A stretch of DNA of 6,482 nucleotides from Streptomyces xanthophaeus (lineage in GTDB: Bacteria > Actinomycetota > Actinomycetes > Streptomycetales > Streptomycetaceae). The translations under genes and the position numbers were made by a program. The stretch covers positions 1 to 6,482 of the forward strand of contig NZ_JOFT01000070.1 in the NCBI RefSeq assembly GCF_000725805.1, written 5' to 3'. Numbering within the stretch: the stretch's first letter is position 1; every line of letters starts with the position of its first letter. The notes below the pieces were generated by a model. The model was given only the letters and a program-made list of their open reading frames with translations, did not search any database and was not told the DNA's origin. This document shows, in pieces, positions 1-6,482 of this stretch.

Positions 1-414
1 GCCCGGGTTCTCCGACTGCGCACTGCGCACCAGACCCCACACCGGAGCCTGCACCAGATCCGGCGCCTGCTCCCCCACAGCAACCGCGTTGCTCGTCACC
101 ACCACGAGCCGTGCCCCGCCCAGCACCTCACTGGCCAGCCACCGCTGAAGCAGATCCAGCGTGCCCGCCGTCAACGCCCGCGCAGCCGACGCCACCCCGG
201 AACCCGACGGCGACTCGACCGCGACCGCCACGACCTCCGGCGCGGTCGCACCCTCGGCCACGGCCAGCTCCAACGCCGCGAGGTCCGCAAAACGCTCACC
301 CGGTACCGGGCACCCACCCAGCACCGCCACCGACACCGATACCGGCGACGCCGCCGAACCGTCCGTCAGCGCAGTCCAGTCCAGCCGGAAGAGCGCGTTC
401 TGCCCGCCGGACCG
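1..414 (-). other. Start of KR structural (non-catalytic) subdomain, cut by window edge
   Basis: From [12 protein letters not shown] onward the sequence follows the fold of the KR structural half, with [20 protein letters not shown] and [16 protein letters not shown] at the edge. In PKS modules with full reduction the ER is inserted after this half, so the window stops just before the point that would tell a DH-KR module from a DH-ER-KR one. Confidence 0.85.
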
Positions 415-3400
415 GTCGCCCGCCAGCTGCGCCTGGTCGACCGGCCGCACCGTCAGCGCGTCCACGGCCACGACCAGCGCCCCGCGCTCGTCGACCACGT
501 CGATGCGCAGCGCCGAGTCCTCGGACCGGCCGATACGGGCCCTCACCCGCGACCCGACACCAGCTCCCGCGCCGTGGCCCAGCCGGACCCCCGACCAGGA
601 GAACGGCAGGTCCACACCGGCGGCCAGGTCCTTCTCCACCAGCGCACCGTGCAGCACCGCGTCGAACAGGGCCGGATGCAGACCGAACCCGTCACCGCCG
701 GCGCCCTCGGGCAGCGCCACCTCCACGAAGAGGTCACCACCCGCACGCCAGGCCGCACGCAGCCCCTGGAACACCGGCCCGTACTCGTAACCGGCGACCG
801 CGACGCGCGGGTAGAGCGTGTCGACCGGCACCGCCTGGGCACCGGCCGGCGGCCACTGCGCACCGAACGGCCGGGCCGGCTCCGCCTGGTCCGTGAGCCA
901 GCCGCGGGCGTGGCAGACGGCCGCTTCCCCGGCCTCCTCGGGCCGGGAGTACACCGCGACCTCACGACGGCCGTCACCGTCGGCCGCGCCCACGGTCACC
1001 TGCACCTGACGCGCACCGTCCTCGGGCAGGATCAGCGGCGCCTGGAGCACCAGCTCCTCCACGACCGGGCAGCCGGCTTCGGCCCCGGCCGTCAGAGCGA
1101 GCTCGACGAGGGCGGCGCCGGGCAGGATCACGGTGCCGAAGACGGCGTGGTCCTGCGTCCAGGGCTGGGAGTCCTGCGACACGCGTCCGGTGAACAGGGA
1201 CTCGTCGCGGTCGCCCACCTGCACCACGGCGGCCAGCACCGGGTGGTCGAAGCGGGCCAGCCCGGCAGCGGCCGGGTCACCGGCCGTGCCCGGCACCATC
1301 CAGTAGTGCCGGCGCTGGAAGGCGTACGTCGGCAGCTGGACGCGGCCCGCCCCGCTGTCGGCGTAGAAGGCCTCCCAGTCGACCGCGGTGCCGGCCGCGT
1401 GGGCCTCGGACAGCGACCGGGCGAAGCGTTCGAACCCGCCTTCGCCGCGGCGCAGCGATCCGAGCACGGTGGCGCGGTCGGCGGCGTCCAGGGCCTGGAT
1501 CGTCTCCTCCACCGGCACCCTCAGTACGGGATGCGGGGATGCTTCGATGAAGCAGTTCATGCCGTTGTCGAGCAGGGCACGGACACCGGACTCGAAGCGG
1601 ACCTGGCCGCGCAGGTTCTGGTACCAGTAGGAGGCGCCGAGTTCGGACGTGTCGACGAACTCGTTGCGCAGCGTCGAGTAGAACGGGATGCGGCCGGAGC
1701 GCGGCGCGATGGGGCCGAGCAGTTCGAGGAGTTCGGCCTCGATCGTGGCGACCTGCGCCGAGTGGGAGGCGTAGTCCACGGACACGCGCGTCATCCGGAC
1801 CTCTGCCTGCTCGCAGGCGGCGGCCAGCTCGTCGAGTGCCTCCGGCTCGCCGGAGACGACGGCGGCGGACGGTCCGTTGACGGCCGCGACGGATATGCGT
1901 CCGCCGTACGGTGCGATCAGTTCCTCGACGCGGTCGACCGGCAGCGCCACCGATGCCATGCCGCCCTTGCCCGCCAGGCGCTCGCGGATGGCGCGGCTGC
2001 GCAGCGCGACGACGCGGGCGGCGTCGTCCAGCGACAGTCCGCCGGCCACGTAGGCGGCGGCGATCTCTCCCTGGGAGTGTCCGAGGACCGCTTCCGGGAC
2101 GACTCCGTACGACTGCCAGAGCGCGGCCAGCGACACCATCACCGAGAACAGGGCGGGCTGGACCACGTCGACGCGCTCCAGTGACGGTGCGCCGGGCACA
2201 CCGCGCAGCACGTCCTCCAGCTGCCAGTCCACGTGCGCGGAGAGTGCCTTGCCGCACGCGGCGATCTCGGCGGCGAAGACGGGCGAGGAGTCCAGGAGGT
2301 CGACCGCCATCTGCTCCCACTGGGCGCCCTGCCCGGGGAAGACGAAGACCGCGCGGTCGCCGGTGACCCGGCCTTCCACCACGTGTGCGGCGGGCTCGGC
2401 GGCGGAGAGCGCCTTGAGTCCCGACAGGAGTGCGCCGCGGTCGGTGGCGACGACGGCCGCGCGCTTGTCCAGCTGGGCCCGCGTCGTGGACGACGAGAAG
2501 CCGAGGTCGAGGACGGACAGCTCGGGCCGGGCGATCATCAGCGCGCGCAGGCGGTCCGCCTGGGCGCGCAGCGCCGTGTCGCTGGTCGCGGACAGCAGGA
2601 CGGGGACGGCCTGGGGGGCCGTGGCCGCGGTGCCGGGCGTGCCCGGGGCGGCGGGCGTCGCAGCGGGGGCGACGGCCGGGGTCTCAGCGAGCTCGGCGGG
2701 GGTCTCGGCAGGTGCTTCTTCGAGGATCACGTGCGCGTTGGTGCCGCCGACGCCGAAGGAGGACACGCCCGCGCGGCGCAGCCGCTCTCCGGGCAGCCAG
2801 GGCTGTGCCTCGGTCAGCAGCGTGACCTCGCCGGCCGTCCAGTCGACGTTGGTCGAGGGGGCGTCGACGTGCAGGGTCCTCGGCAGCAGCTCGTTCTGCA
2901 TGGCCTTGACCATCTTGATCACACCGGCCACGCCCGCGGCGGCCTGGGTGTGCCCGATGTTGGACTTGATGGAACCCAGCCGCAGCGGGCCGTTCTCGCG
3001 CTCGCGCCCGAAGGTCGCGAGGAGCGCCTTGGCCTCGATCGGGTCGCCGAGCGGCGTTCCGGTGCCGTGGCCCTCGACGGCGTCGACGTCGGCGGCGCGC
3101 AGGCCCGCGTCCGCGAGCGCCTGGCGGATCACCCGCTCCTGCGAAGGCCCGTTCGGTGCCGTCAGGCCGTTGCTCGCACCGTCCTGGTTGACCGCGCTGC
3201 CGCGGATCACGGCCAGGACCTTGTGGCCGTTGCGGCGTGCGTCGGACAGCCGCTCCACCACGAGCAGTCCGGCGCCTTCGGCCCAGCCGACGCCGTCGGC
3301 CGCGTCGGCGTACGCCTTGCAGCGCCCGTCCGGCGAGACTCCGCGCTGGCGGCTGAACTCGACGAAGACGCTGGGGCGCGCCAGCACGGTGACACCGCCG

Positions 3401-4119
3401 ACCAGCGCCAGCGAGCACTCCCGCGAACGCAGGGCCTGCGACGCCAGGTGGACGGCGACGAGCGAGGACGAGCAGGCCGTGTCCACGGTGACGGCGGGGC
3501 CGGTGAAGCCGAAGGTGTAGCTGATGCGCCCGGAGGCGACGCTGCCCGCGGAGGCGATCGACAGGTAGCCCTCGACCTCGGGCCGCCGGTCGCTGGTTCC
3601 GGCGACGAATCCGTAGTCCTGGTACATCACTCCGCAGAACACGCCGGTGTCGCTGCCCCGCAGGGCGGTGATGTCCAGGCCCGCGTCCTCGAAGGCCTCC
3701 CAAGCCGACTCCAGCAGCAGTCGCTGCTGCGGGTCCATGACCATGGCCTCGCGCGGGCTGACACCGAAGAACTCGGCGTCGAACTCGGCTGCCCGGTCCA
3801 CGAATCCGCCGCCGCGGGAGTAGGACGTGCCGGCGTGGTCGGGGTCGGGGTCGAAGAGGTTGTCGAGGTCCCAGCCGCGGTCCGCCGGGAATTCGGAGGA
3901 GGTGCCTGTGCGGCCCTCGGCGACGAGCTGCCACAGCTCGTCCGGGGAGGTGACGCCGCCGGGGTAGCGGCAGCTCATCCCCACGATGGCCAGTGGCTCG
4001 TGCGCGCGGTCCTCGTAGTCCTTGAGCCTCGCACGGGTCGTGTCGAGGTCGGTGGCCAGCCGCTTCACGTAGCGAACGAGCTTCTCTTGCTGCTGGACGT
4101 CGTTCACTTCAGTGGTCAT
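1..4119 (-). CDS. Modular type I polyketide synthase, N-terminal part (docking-KS-AT-DH-), 3' end outside window
   Basis: This is the first 1373 codons of a PKS subunit, read without a stop from ATG 4119 to the window edge. It receives a chain from the preceding subunit and extends it by one unit. Order: N-terminal docking coiled coil (1-40); KS (41-468, Cys216, His351, Lys385, His390); Ala/Pro-rich linker (about 469-510); AT (about 591-880, Ser682 in GHSQG, YASH 783-786); post-AT linker ending YAFQRRHYW (932-940); DH (about 955-1227, His991, YGPVFQG 1113-1119, Asp1153); and the start of a KR structural subdomain (from about 1236), ending near [12 protein letters not shown] signatures point to methylmalonyl-CoA. 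The start is supported by an AGGA eight bases upstream and by the docking helix beginning at once. KR, ACP, any ER and any later modules are outside the window. Codon use changes sharply near codon 1035. The protein family is certain; the natural product is not identifiable. Confidence 0.96.
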   Translation of the reverse strand, partial: MTTEVNDVQQQEKLVRYVKRLATDLDTTRARLKDYEDRAHEPLAIVGMSCRYPGGVTSPDELWQLVAEGRTGTSSEFPADRGWDLDNLFDPDPDHAGTSYSRGGGFVDRAAEFDAEFFGVSPREAMVMDPQQRLLLESAWEAFEDAGLDITALRGSDTGVFCGVMYQDYGFVAGTSDRRPEVEGYLSIASAGSVASGRISYTFGFTGPAVTVDTACSSSLVAVHLASQALRSRECSLALVGGVTVLARPSVFVEFSRQRGVSPDGRCKAYADAADGVGWAEGAGLLVVERLSDARRNGHKVLAVIRGSAVNQDGASNGLTAPNGPSQERVIRQALADAGLRAADVDAVEGHGTGTPLGDPIEAKALLATFGRERENGPLRLGSIKSNIGHTQAAAGVAGVIKMVKAMQNELLPRTLHVDAPSTNVDWTAGEVTLLTEAQPWLPGERLRRAGVSSFGVGGTNAHVILEEAPAETPAELAETPAVAPAATPAAPGTPGTAATAPQAVPVLLSATSDTALRAQADRLRALMIARPELSVLDLGFSSSTTRAQLDKRAAVVATDRGALLSGLKALSAAEPAAHVVEGRVTGDRAVFVFPGQGAQWEQMAVDLLDSSPVFAAEIAACGKALSAHVDWQLEDVLRGVPGAPSLERVDVVQPALFSVMVSLAALWQSYGVVPEAVLGHSQGEIAAAYVAGGLSLDDAARVVALRSRAIRERLAGKGGMASVALPVDRVEELIAPYGGRISVAAVNGPSAAVVSGEPEALDELAAACEQAEVRMTRVSVDYASHSAQVATIEAELLELLGPIAPRSGRIPFYSTLRNEFVDTSELGASYWYQNLRGQVRFESGVRALLDNGMNCFIEASPHPVLRVPVEETIQALDAADRATVLGSLRRGEGGFERFARSLSEAHAAGTAVDWEAFYADSGAGRVQLPTYAFQRRHYWMVPGTAGDPAAAGLARFDHPVLAAVVQVGDRDESLFTGRVSQDSQPWTQDHAVFGTVILPGAALVELALTAGAEAGCPVVEELVLQAPLILPEDGARQVQVTVGAADGDGRREVAVYSRPEEAGEAAVCHARGWLTDQAEPARPFGAQWPPAGAQAVPVDTLYPRVAVAGYEYGPVFQGLRAAWRAGGDLFVEVALPEGAGGDGFGLHPALFDAVLHGALVEKDLAAGVDLPFSWSGVRLGHGAGAGVGSRVRARIGRSEDSALRIDVVDERGALVVAVDALTVRPVDQAQLAGDRSGGQNALFRLDWTALTDGSAASPVSVSVAVLGGCPVPGERFADLAALELAVAEGATAPEVVAVAVESPSGSGVASAARALTAGTLDLLQRWLASEVLGGARLVVVTSNAVAVGEQAPDLVQAPVWGLVRSAQSENPG
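439..1257 (-). other. Dehydratase (DH) domain, complete, downstream subunit
   Basis: It begins near [10 protein letters not shown] (residue 957). The catalytic His991 lies in [10 protein letters not shown], which matches HxxxGxxxxP, and Asp1153 lies in [10 protein letters not shown], which matches DxxxH. YGPVFQG (1113-1119) and LPFSWSGV are also present. All the hallmark residues are intact, so the domain is probably active, provided the KR that lies beyond position 1 is active. The codon-use change near 1017 falls inside this domain. Confidence 0.93.
587..610 (-). repeat. 24-base direct repeat, copy 1 ([10 protein letters not shown] motif)
   Basis: It is identical over 24 bases to 6226-6249 and encodes the same DH motif in the same frame position of the other PKS gene. 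It reflects homology between modules, perhaps kept alike by gene conversion; it is not a mobile element. Confidence 0.75.
1482..2349 (-). other. Acyltransferase (AT) domain, predicted methylmalonyl-CoA specific
   Basis: It starts at [11 protein letters not shown] (residues 591-601). The nucleophile Ser682 lies in GHSQG and the catalytic His786 closes YASH. Three signatures agree on methylmalonyl-CoA: RVDVVQ before the nucleophile, Gln after the active Ser (malonyl ATs usually have Val or Ile there), and YASH rather than HAFH. The domain loads the module's own ACP, which is outside the window. Confidence 0.92.
2716..3999 (-). other. Ketosynthase (KS) domain
   Basis: It begins at [15 protein letters not shown] and ends at [10 protein letters not shown]. 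The condensing Cys216 sits in DTACSSSLV, His351 in [12 protein letters not shown], Lys385 in GSIKSN and His390 in IGHTQAAAG. All the expected residues are present, and the Cys is not replaced by Gln, so it is an elongating KS rather than a decarboxylating loading KS. It is predicted to accept the unsaturated chain from the upstream ACP. Confidence 0.96.
4000..4119 (-). other. N-terminal docking coiled coil of the downstream subunit
   Basis: Residues 1-40 contain [20 protein letters not shown] followed by [12 protein letters not shown]. This is the usual N-terminal PKS docking helix (EKLxxYLKRxxxDL-like), forming a parallel coiled-coil dimer that holds the C-terminal docking domain of the preceding subunit. 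Its presence shows that this module is not a loading module. Confidence 0.88.
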
Positions 4120-4157
4120 CCGCCGTGTCCTGTTCGGTACGTCGTGGTCTCGGGCAT
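4116..4157 (-). other. Possible 13-codon leader ORF between the two PKS genes
   Basis: An ATG four codons' worth of bases past the upstream gene's stop opens a short frame, [13 protein letters not shown], whose TGA overlaps the ATG of the downstream PKS gene (ATGA). A GAGG lies eight bases before this ATG, inside the end of the upstream gene. The layout would suit translational coupling between the two genes. A frame this short can arise by chance, so it is only a candidate. Confidence 0.25.
4128..4131 (-). promoter_or_regulatory. Ribosome binding site of the downstream PKS gene
   Basis: AGGA on the minus strand, separated by eight bases (CACGGCGG) from ATG at 4117-4119. The spacing is normal for actinomycetes and supports this ATG over the in-frame GTG five codons in. 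The rest of the 41-base gap between the genes shows no hairpin terminator and no clear promoter, which fits co-transcription. Confidence 0.7.
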
Positions 4158-4160
4158 GGG

Positions 4161-6482
4161 TCAGGCCTCGCCGAATTCGGCGTCGAGCAGCTCCAAGACC
4201 TCGTCCATGGTGCTGGCCGCATCGATCCGGTCACTGGTCCGTTGCGTGCCGTTGTCTGTGATCGTGCTGAGGAGGAGGCGCAGCCGTCCGGCCACGTGGG
4301 CCTTCTCGGCGCCCTCCAGGGTGGTGACCATCGTTTCGAGCTCGTCGATCTGCTGGTCGAGCCGCTCTTCGGCGGAGGGCTCCGCGAGCTCGGCGCCGCC
4401 GAGTTCCGACAGCAGCAGCTCGGCGACGGAGGCCGTGGTCGGGTGGTCGAAGACCATGGTCGGGGCCAGCCGTACGCCGCTGGCCCTGGTCAGCCGGTTG
4501 CGCAGTTCGACCGCGGAGAGCGAATCGAAGCCGAGGTCCTTGAAGGCGCGCGACGGGCTGACGCTGCCGGGCGAGGAGTGCCCGAGCACGGCGGCCACCT
4601 GCTGCTGCACGAGTTCGAGGACGGTCCGCGACCGCTCGGCCGCCGGAACGGCCGAGAAACGCTGGGCGAGGGTGATGCTCGTGGCCTCGGTGCGGCGCGT
4701 CGGTACGGGGGCGAGGGCGCGCAGCAGCACCGGCAGTGCGTCGGCGCGTCCCTTCGCCTTCAGGCCCCGGAGGTCGAGGAGTGCCGGGGCGAGCAAGGCG
4801 GTCCCGAACTGCCGTGAGGAGTCGAAGAGTTGAAGGCCCAATGCAGTGGTCAGGGGCTGTACGCCGATGCGCGCCAGCCGGGCACGGTCGGTGTCGTCCA
4901 GTTCGCCGCCCATGCCCGCGGACTCGGCCCACAGACCCCATGCCAGGGAGATCGCGGGCAGGCCCTCGGCCCGTCGCCGGGCGGCGAGGGCGTCCAGGAA
5001 GGCGTTCGCGGCGGCGTAGTTGGCCTGGCCGGGTGTGCCGATCAGGGCGGTGATCGAGGAGAAGAGGACGAAGGCGGACAGGTCCGCGTCCGCCGTCAGC
5101 TCGTCCAGGTGCAGGGCGGCGTCGAGCTTCGGACGCAGTACCCGCTCCAGCTGCTGCGCAGTCATCGACGCGACCAGGCCGTCGTCCAGGACGCCCGCGG
5201 CATGCACCACGGCCGTCAACGGCCGCTCCAGCGAGCCGAGGAGCTGCGCCAGCTGGTCCCGGTCGGCGACGTCGCACGCCGCCACCCGTACCTGCGCGCC
5301 CAGCGCCTCGAGCCCGGCCACCAGCTCCGGCACGCCCTCGGCGGCCGTGCCGCGCCGGCTCACCAACAGCAGGTGCTTCGCCCCGTACTCACGCGCGAAG
5401 TGCTCGGCGAACACCGCGCCCAGACCGCCCGTGCCGCCGGTGATCAGGACCGTGCCGTCCGGGTTCCAGGGGCGGGGCGACTCGCCGGGAACCTCGGCCC
5501 CGGCGGCGGCCCGTACCAGGCGCGGTGCGAGGACCCGGCCGGAGCGGACCGCGAGCTGCGGTTCGGCCAGATCGGCCAGGGCGGCCCAGTCCGGCGTCCC
5601 GCCGTCCACATCGCCGTCGCCGTTGCCGTCGACATCGGCGAGGACGAACCGGTCCGGGTGCTCGGACTGTGCACTGCGTACGAGCCCCCACACGGGGGCC
5701 TGTGCCAGGTCCACGGCCTCGTCGCCCACCGCGACACCGCGGTGGGTGACGACCACGAGCCGGGCGGCCTCCAGCATGTCGGCTTCCAGCCAGCGCTGGA
5801 TCAGGGCCAGCGTCTCCCGGGCGACGGTGTGGACGGCCGCGGCCGTCCGGTCGGCCGGGGCCTGGATCGCAGCGACGACCAGCTCGGGGACCACGGCCCC
5901 TTCGGCCACTGCCCGTTCGAGCTCGTCGATGTCGGTGTGGTGCATCGGCCCGAGGGTGACGACGCTGATGGGCCCCTTCCCGGACCGGTCGGCCGGGATG
6001 ACCGGCACCCAGTCGAGCTGGAACAGGGCGTCGCGCTGGTCTGCGCGGGCCGGCTTCAGCTGCGAGCGCTCGACGGTGCGGAACGACAACTGCGCGATGC
6101 CGGCGATGGGTTCGCCGTGCTCGGTGGCCAGGTCGACGCGCAGCGCGGACTCTCCGACGGAGCTGATCCGCACCCGTGCCGAAGCCGCTCCCGCTCCGGC
6201 TGCCGCACCCGCTTCGGGGAGGTTCACCCCCGACCAGGAGAACGGCAGGCGTGCGGATCCGTCACCGGCGTCGAGCCAGTCGAGGCCGCCGTGCAGGGCG
6301 GCATCGAACAGGGCCGGGTGGATCGCGAAGCCCGCGGCGCCTCCGGCCTCTTCCTCGCGGAGGGCGACCTCGGTGTAGACCGCGTCCTGGTCGCGCCAGG
6401 CGGCCCGTACGCCCTGGAAGGCCGGCCCGTATTCGTAGCCGAGGTCGGCGAGCCGGGCGTACAGCACGTCGGTGGCGAGGCG
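4161..6482 (-). CDS. Modular type I polyketide synthase, C-terminal part (DH-KR-ACP-docking), 5' end outside window
   Basis: This is the last 773 codons of a large cytoplasmic PKS subunit that extends and reduces an acyl chain held on its ACP. Numbered from the first full codon at 6482, the order is: DH C-terminal part (1 to about 140, YGPAFQG at 18-24, catalytic Asp60 and His64 in DAALH); KR structural subdomain (from about 153); catalytic KR (about 339-580, TGGTGGLG from 348, LDD at 432-434, Ser476, Tyr489, Asn493); ACP (about 616-695, Ser654 in GFDSL); and a C-terminal docking domain to FGEA-TGA. The structural and catalytic KR halves are contiguous, so there is no ER, and no thioesterase ends the protein. 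The KS, AT and first DH motif lie beyond the window, so the extender unit is unknown. An in-frame GTG at 6467 is inside the DH and is not the start. The next PKS gene follows after 41 bases in the same direction, which suggests one operon. Seen: motifs and stop. Known: family chemistry. Inferred: the product carries a double bond. Confidence 0.96.
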   Translation of the reverse strand, partial: RLATDVLYARLADLGYEYGPAFQGVRAAWRDQDAVYTEVALREEEAGGAAGFAIHPALFDAALHGGLDWLDAGDGSARLPFSWSGVNLPEAGAAAGAGAASARVRISSVGESALRVDLATEHGEPIAGIAQLSFRTVERSQLKPARADQRDALFQLDWVPVIPADRSGKGPISVVTLGPMHHTDIDELERAVAEGAVVPELVVAAIQAPADRTAAAVHTVARETLALIQRWLEADMLEAARLVVVTHRGVAVGDEAVDLAQAPVWGLVRSAQSEHPDRFVLADVDGNGDGDVDGGTPDWAALADLAEPQLAVRSGRVLAPRLVRAAAGAEVPGESPRPWNPDGTVLITGGTGGLGAVFAEHFAREYGAKHLLLVSRRGTAAEGVPELVAGLEALGAQVRVAACDVADRDQLAQLLGSLERPLTAVVHAAGVLDDGLVASMTAQQLERVLRPKLDAALHLDELTADADLSAFVLFSSITALIGTPGQANYAAANAFLDALAARRRAEGLPAISLAWGLWAESAGMGGELDDTDRARLARIGVQPLTTALGLQLFDSSRQFGTALLAPALLDLRGLKAKGRADALPVLLRALAPVPTRRTEATSITLAQRFSAVPAAERSRTVLELVQQQVAAVLGHSSPGSVSPSRAFKDLGFDSLSAVELRNRLTRASGVRLAPTMVFDHPTTASVAELLLSELGGAELAEPSAEERLDQQIDELETMVTTLEGAEKAHVAGRLRLLLSTITDNGTQRTSDRIDAASTMDEVLELLDAEFGEA
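4164..4390 (-). other. C-terminal docking domain (class 1a type)
   Basis: About 75 residues after the ACP form helix-rich sequence: a first helix with [15 protein letters not shown], a second around [16 protein letters not shown], a polar spacer, and a last short helix around [15 protein letters not shown] at the very C terminus. In class 1a PKS pairs the first two helices dimerise and the last binds the coiled coil of the partner. The class is assigned from layout and the ending pattern, not from a search. Confidence 0.85.
4396..4637 (-). other. Acyl carrier protein (ACP) domain
   Basis: A four-helix carrier domain with the motif [16 protein letters not shown]. Ser654 of the visible protein (codon at 4521-4523) is the expected phosphopantetheine attachment site. 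[15 protein letters not shown] closes the domain. It is the last catalytic-line domain of this subunit and therefore the donor to the next protein. Confidence 0.95.
4745..6026 (-). other. Ketoreductase (KR), structural plus catalytic subdomains, B-type
   Basis: The structural subdomain begins near LFQLDW and contains [13 protein letters not shown]. The catalytic Rossmann subdomain begins near 5468, with the NADPH-binding TGGTGGLG and the active-site Ser476, Tyr489 ([10 protein letters not shown]) and Asn493 of the visible protein. LDD at 432-434 is the B-type fingerprint, which predicts a D (3R-type) beta-hydroxyl. There is no Pro two residues after Tyr489, which fits subtype B1 better than B2. 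Paired with a DH, a B-type KR usually leads to an E double bond. Confidence 0.9.
6065..6482 (-). other. Dehydratase (DH) domain, C-terminal part, upstream subunit
   Basis: This is the second half of the double-hotdog fold that removes water from a beta-hydroxyacyl-ACP. Visible landmarks are YEYGPAFQG (residues 16-24 of the visible protein), the catalytic Asp60 in [10 protein letters not shown], and LPFSWSGV. A Gly/Ala-rich loop follows the last motif. The catalytic His of HxxxGxxxxP would lie beyond 6482, so activity is likely but cannot be confirmed here. Confidence 0.88.
6226..6249 (-). repeat. 24-base direct repeat, copy 2 ([10 protein letters not shown] motif)
   Basis: Partner of the copy at 587-610, lying in the DH of the upstream subunit. 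The flanks differ at once on both sides. Confidence 0.75.

Noticed and set aside
574..2184. A 536-codon open frame on the plus strand.
   Set aside because: It lies antisense to the AT and DH regions of the downstream PKS and has no domain of its own; the composition is that of a GC-bias shadow.
2684..3934. A 416-codon open frame on the minus strand overlapping the KS region.
   Set aside because: It is the KS coding sequence read in another frame, giving Arg/Gly/Pro-rich nonsense, while the correct frame gives an intact KS.
4120..4160. A transcription terminator or promoter between the two genes.
   Set aside because: The 41 bases show no clear inverted repeat with a loop and no convincing -10/-35 pair; they hold only the ribosome binding site and the possible leader frame.
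2233..4833. An 866-codon open frame on the plus strand that runs across both PKS genes and the gap between them.
   Set aside because: It is antisense to strongly conserved PKS domains, its translation is low-complexity Gly/Arg/Ala/Val sequence with no recognisable domain, and it crosses a gene boundary. Long antisense open frames are expected in GC-rich coding DNA.
6465..6467. GTG at 6467 as the start of a separate 768-residue protein.
   Set aside because: The frame stays open up to the window edge and the codon falls inside the DH domain just before the YGPxFQ motif, so it is an internal valine.
1..6482. A novel system, mobile element, CRISPR array or RNA gene.
   Set aside because: Both strands are accounted for by two PKS genes with canonical domains. 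I found no repeat array, terminal inverted repeats, transposase frame or tRNA-like sequence.
1..6482. A TTA leucine codon as a sign of bldA-dependent control.
   Set aside because: No TTA codon was seen in either PKS frame within the window; parts of the genes outside it cannot be judged.

Overview
This window is almost entirely one piece of a modular type I polyketide synthase (PKS) assembly line, encoded on the minus strand of a high-GC genome. The strong G/C bias at third codon positions, the absence of any TTA leucine codon in the frames I read, and the family of the proteins all point to an actinomycete, most likely Streptomyces. That placement is inference; nothing in the window names the species or the compound.

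Reading along the minus strand (from high to low coordinates), the window opens inside a PKS gene whose start lies beyond position 6482. Its visible part runs DH (C-terminal part) - structural half of the KR - catalytic KR (B-type) - ACP - C-terminal docking domain, and ends with TGA at 4161-4163. No enoylreductase lies between DH and KR, so this module should leave an alpha,beta-double bond. There is no thioesterase, so the chain is passed to another protein.

A 41-base gap (4120-4160) follows. It holds a good Shine-Dalgarno AGGA and a possible 13-codon leader ORF, but no obvious terminator or promoter. The second PKS gene then starts with ATG at 4119 and stays open to position 1, giving 1373 codons without a stop; its end is outside the window. 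It runs N-terminal docking coiled coil - KS - AT - DH - start of the KR structural domain. All active-site residues that can be checked are present. The AT carries methylmalonyl-CoA signatures (RVDVVQ, GHSQG, YASH), so this module is predicted to add a propionate-type, methyl-branched unit. The DH looks intact. Whether an ER follows cannot be seen.

The two genes are tightly spaced, run in the same direction and carry matching classes of docking domain, so they probably encode consecutive proteins in one assembly line: the ACP of the first hands an unsaturated chain to the KS of the second. I see no RNA gene, mobile element, CRISPR array or new kind of system. The points most worth a second look are the abrupt change in codon use inside the second gene near position 1017, the small leader ORF at the gene junction, and the complete docking pair.
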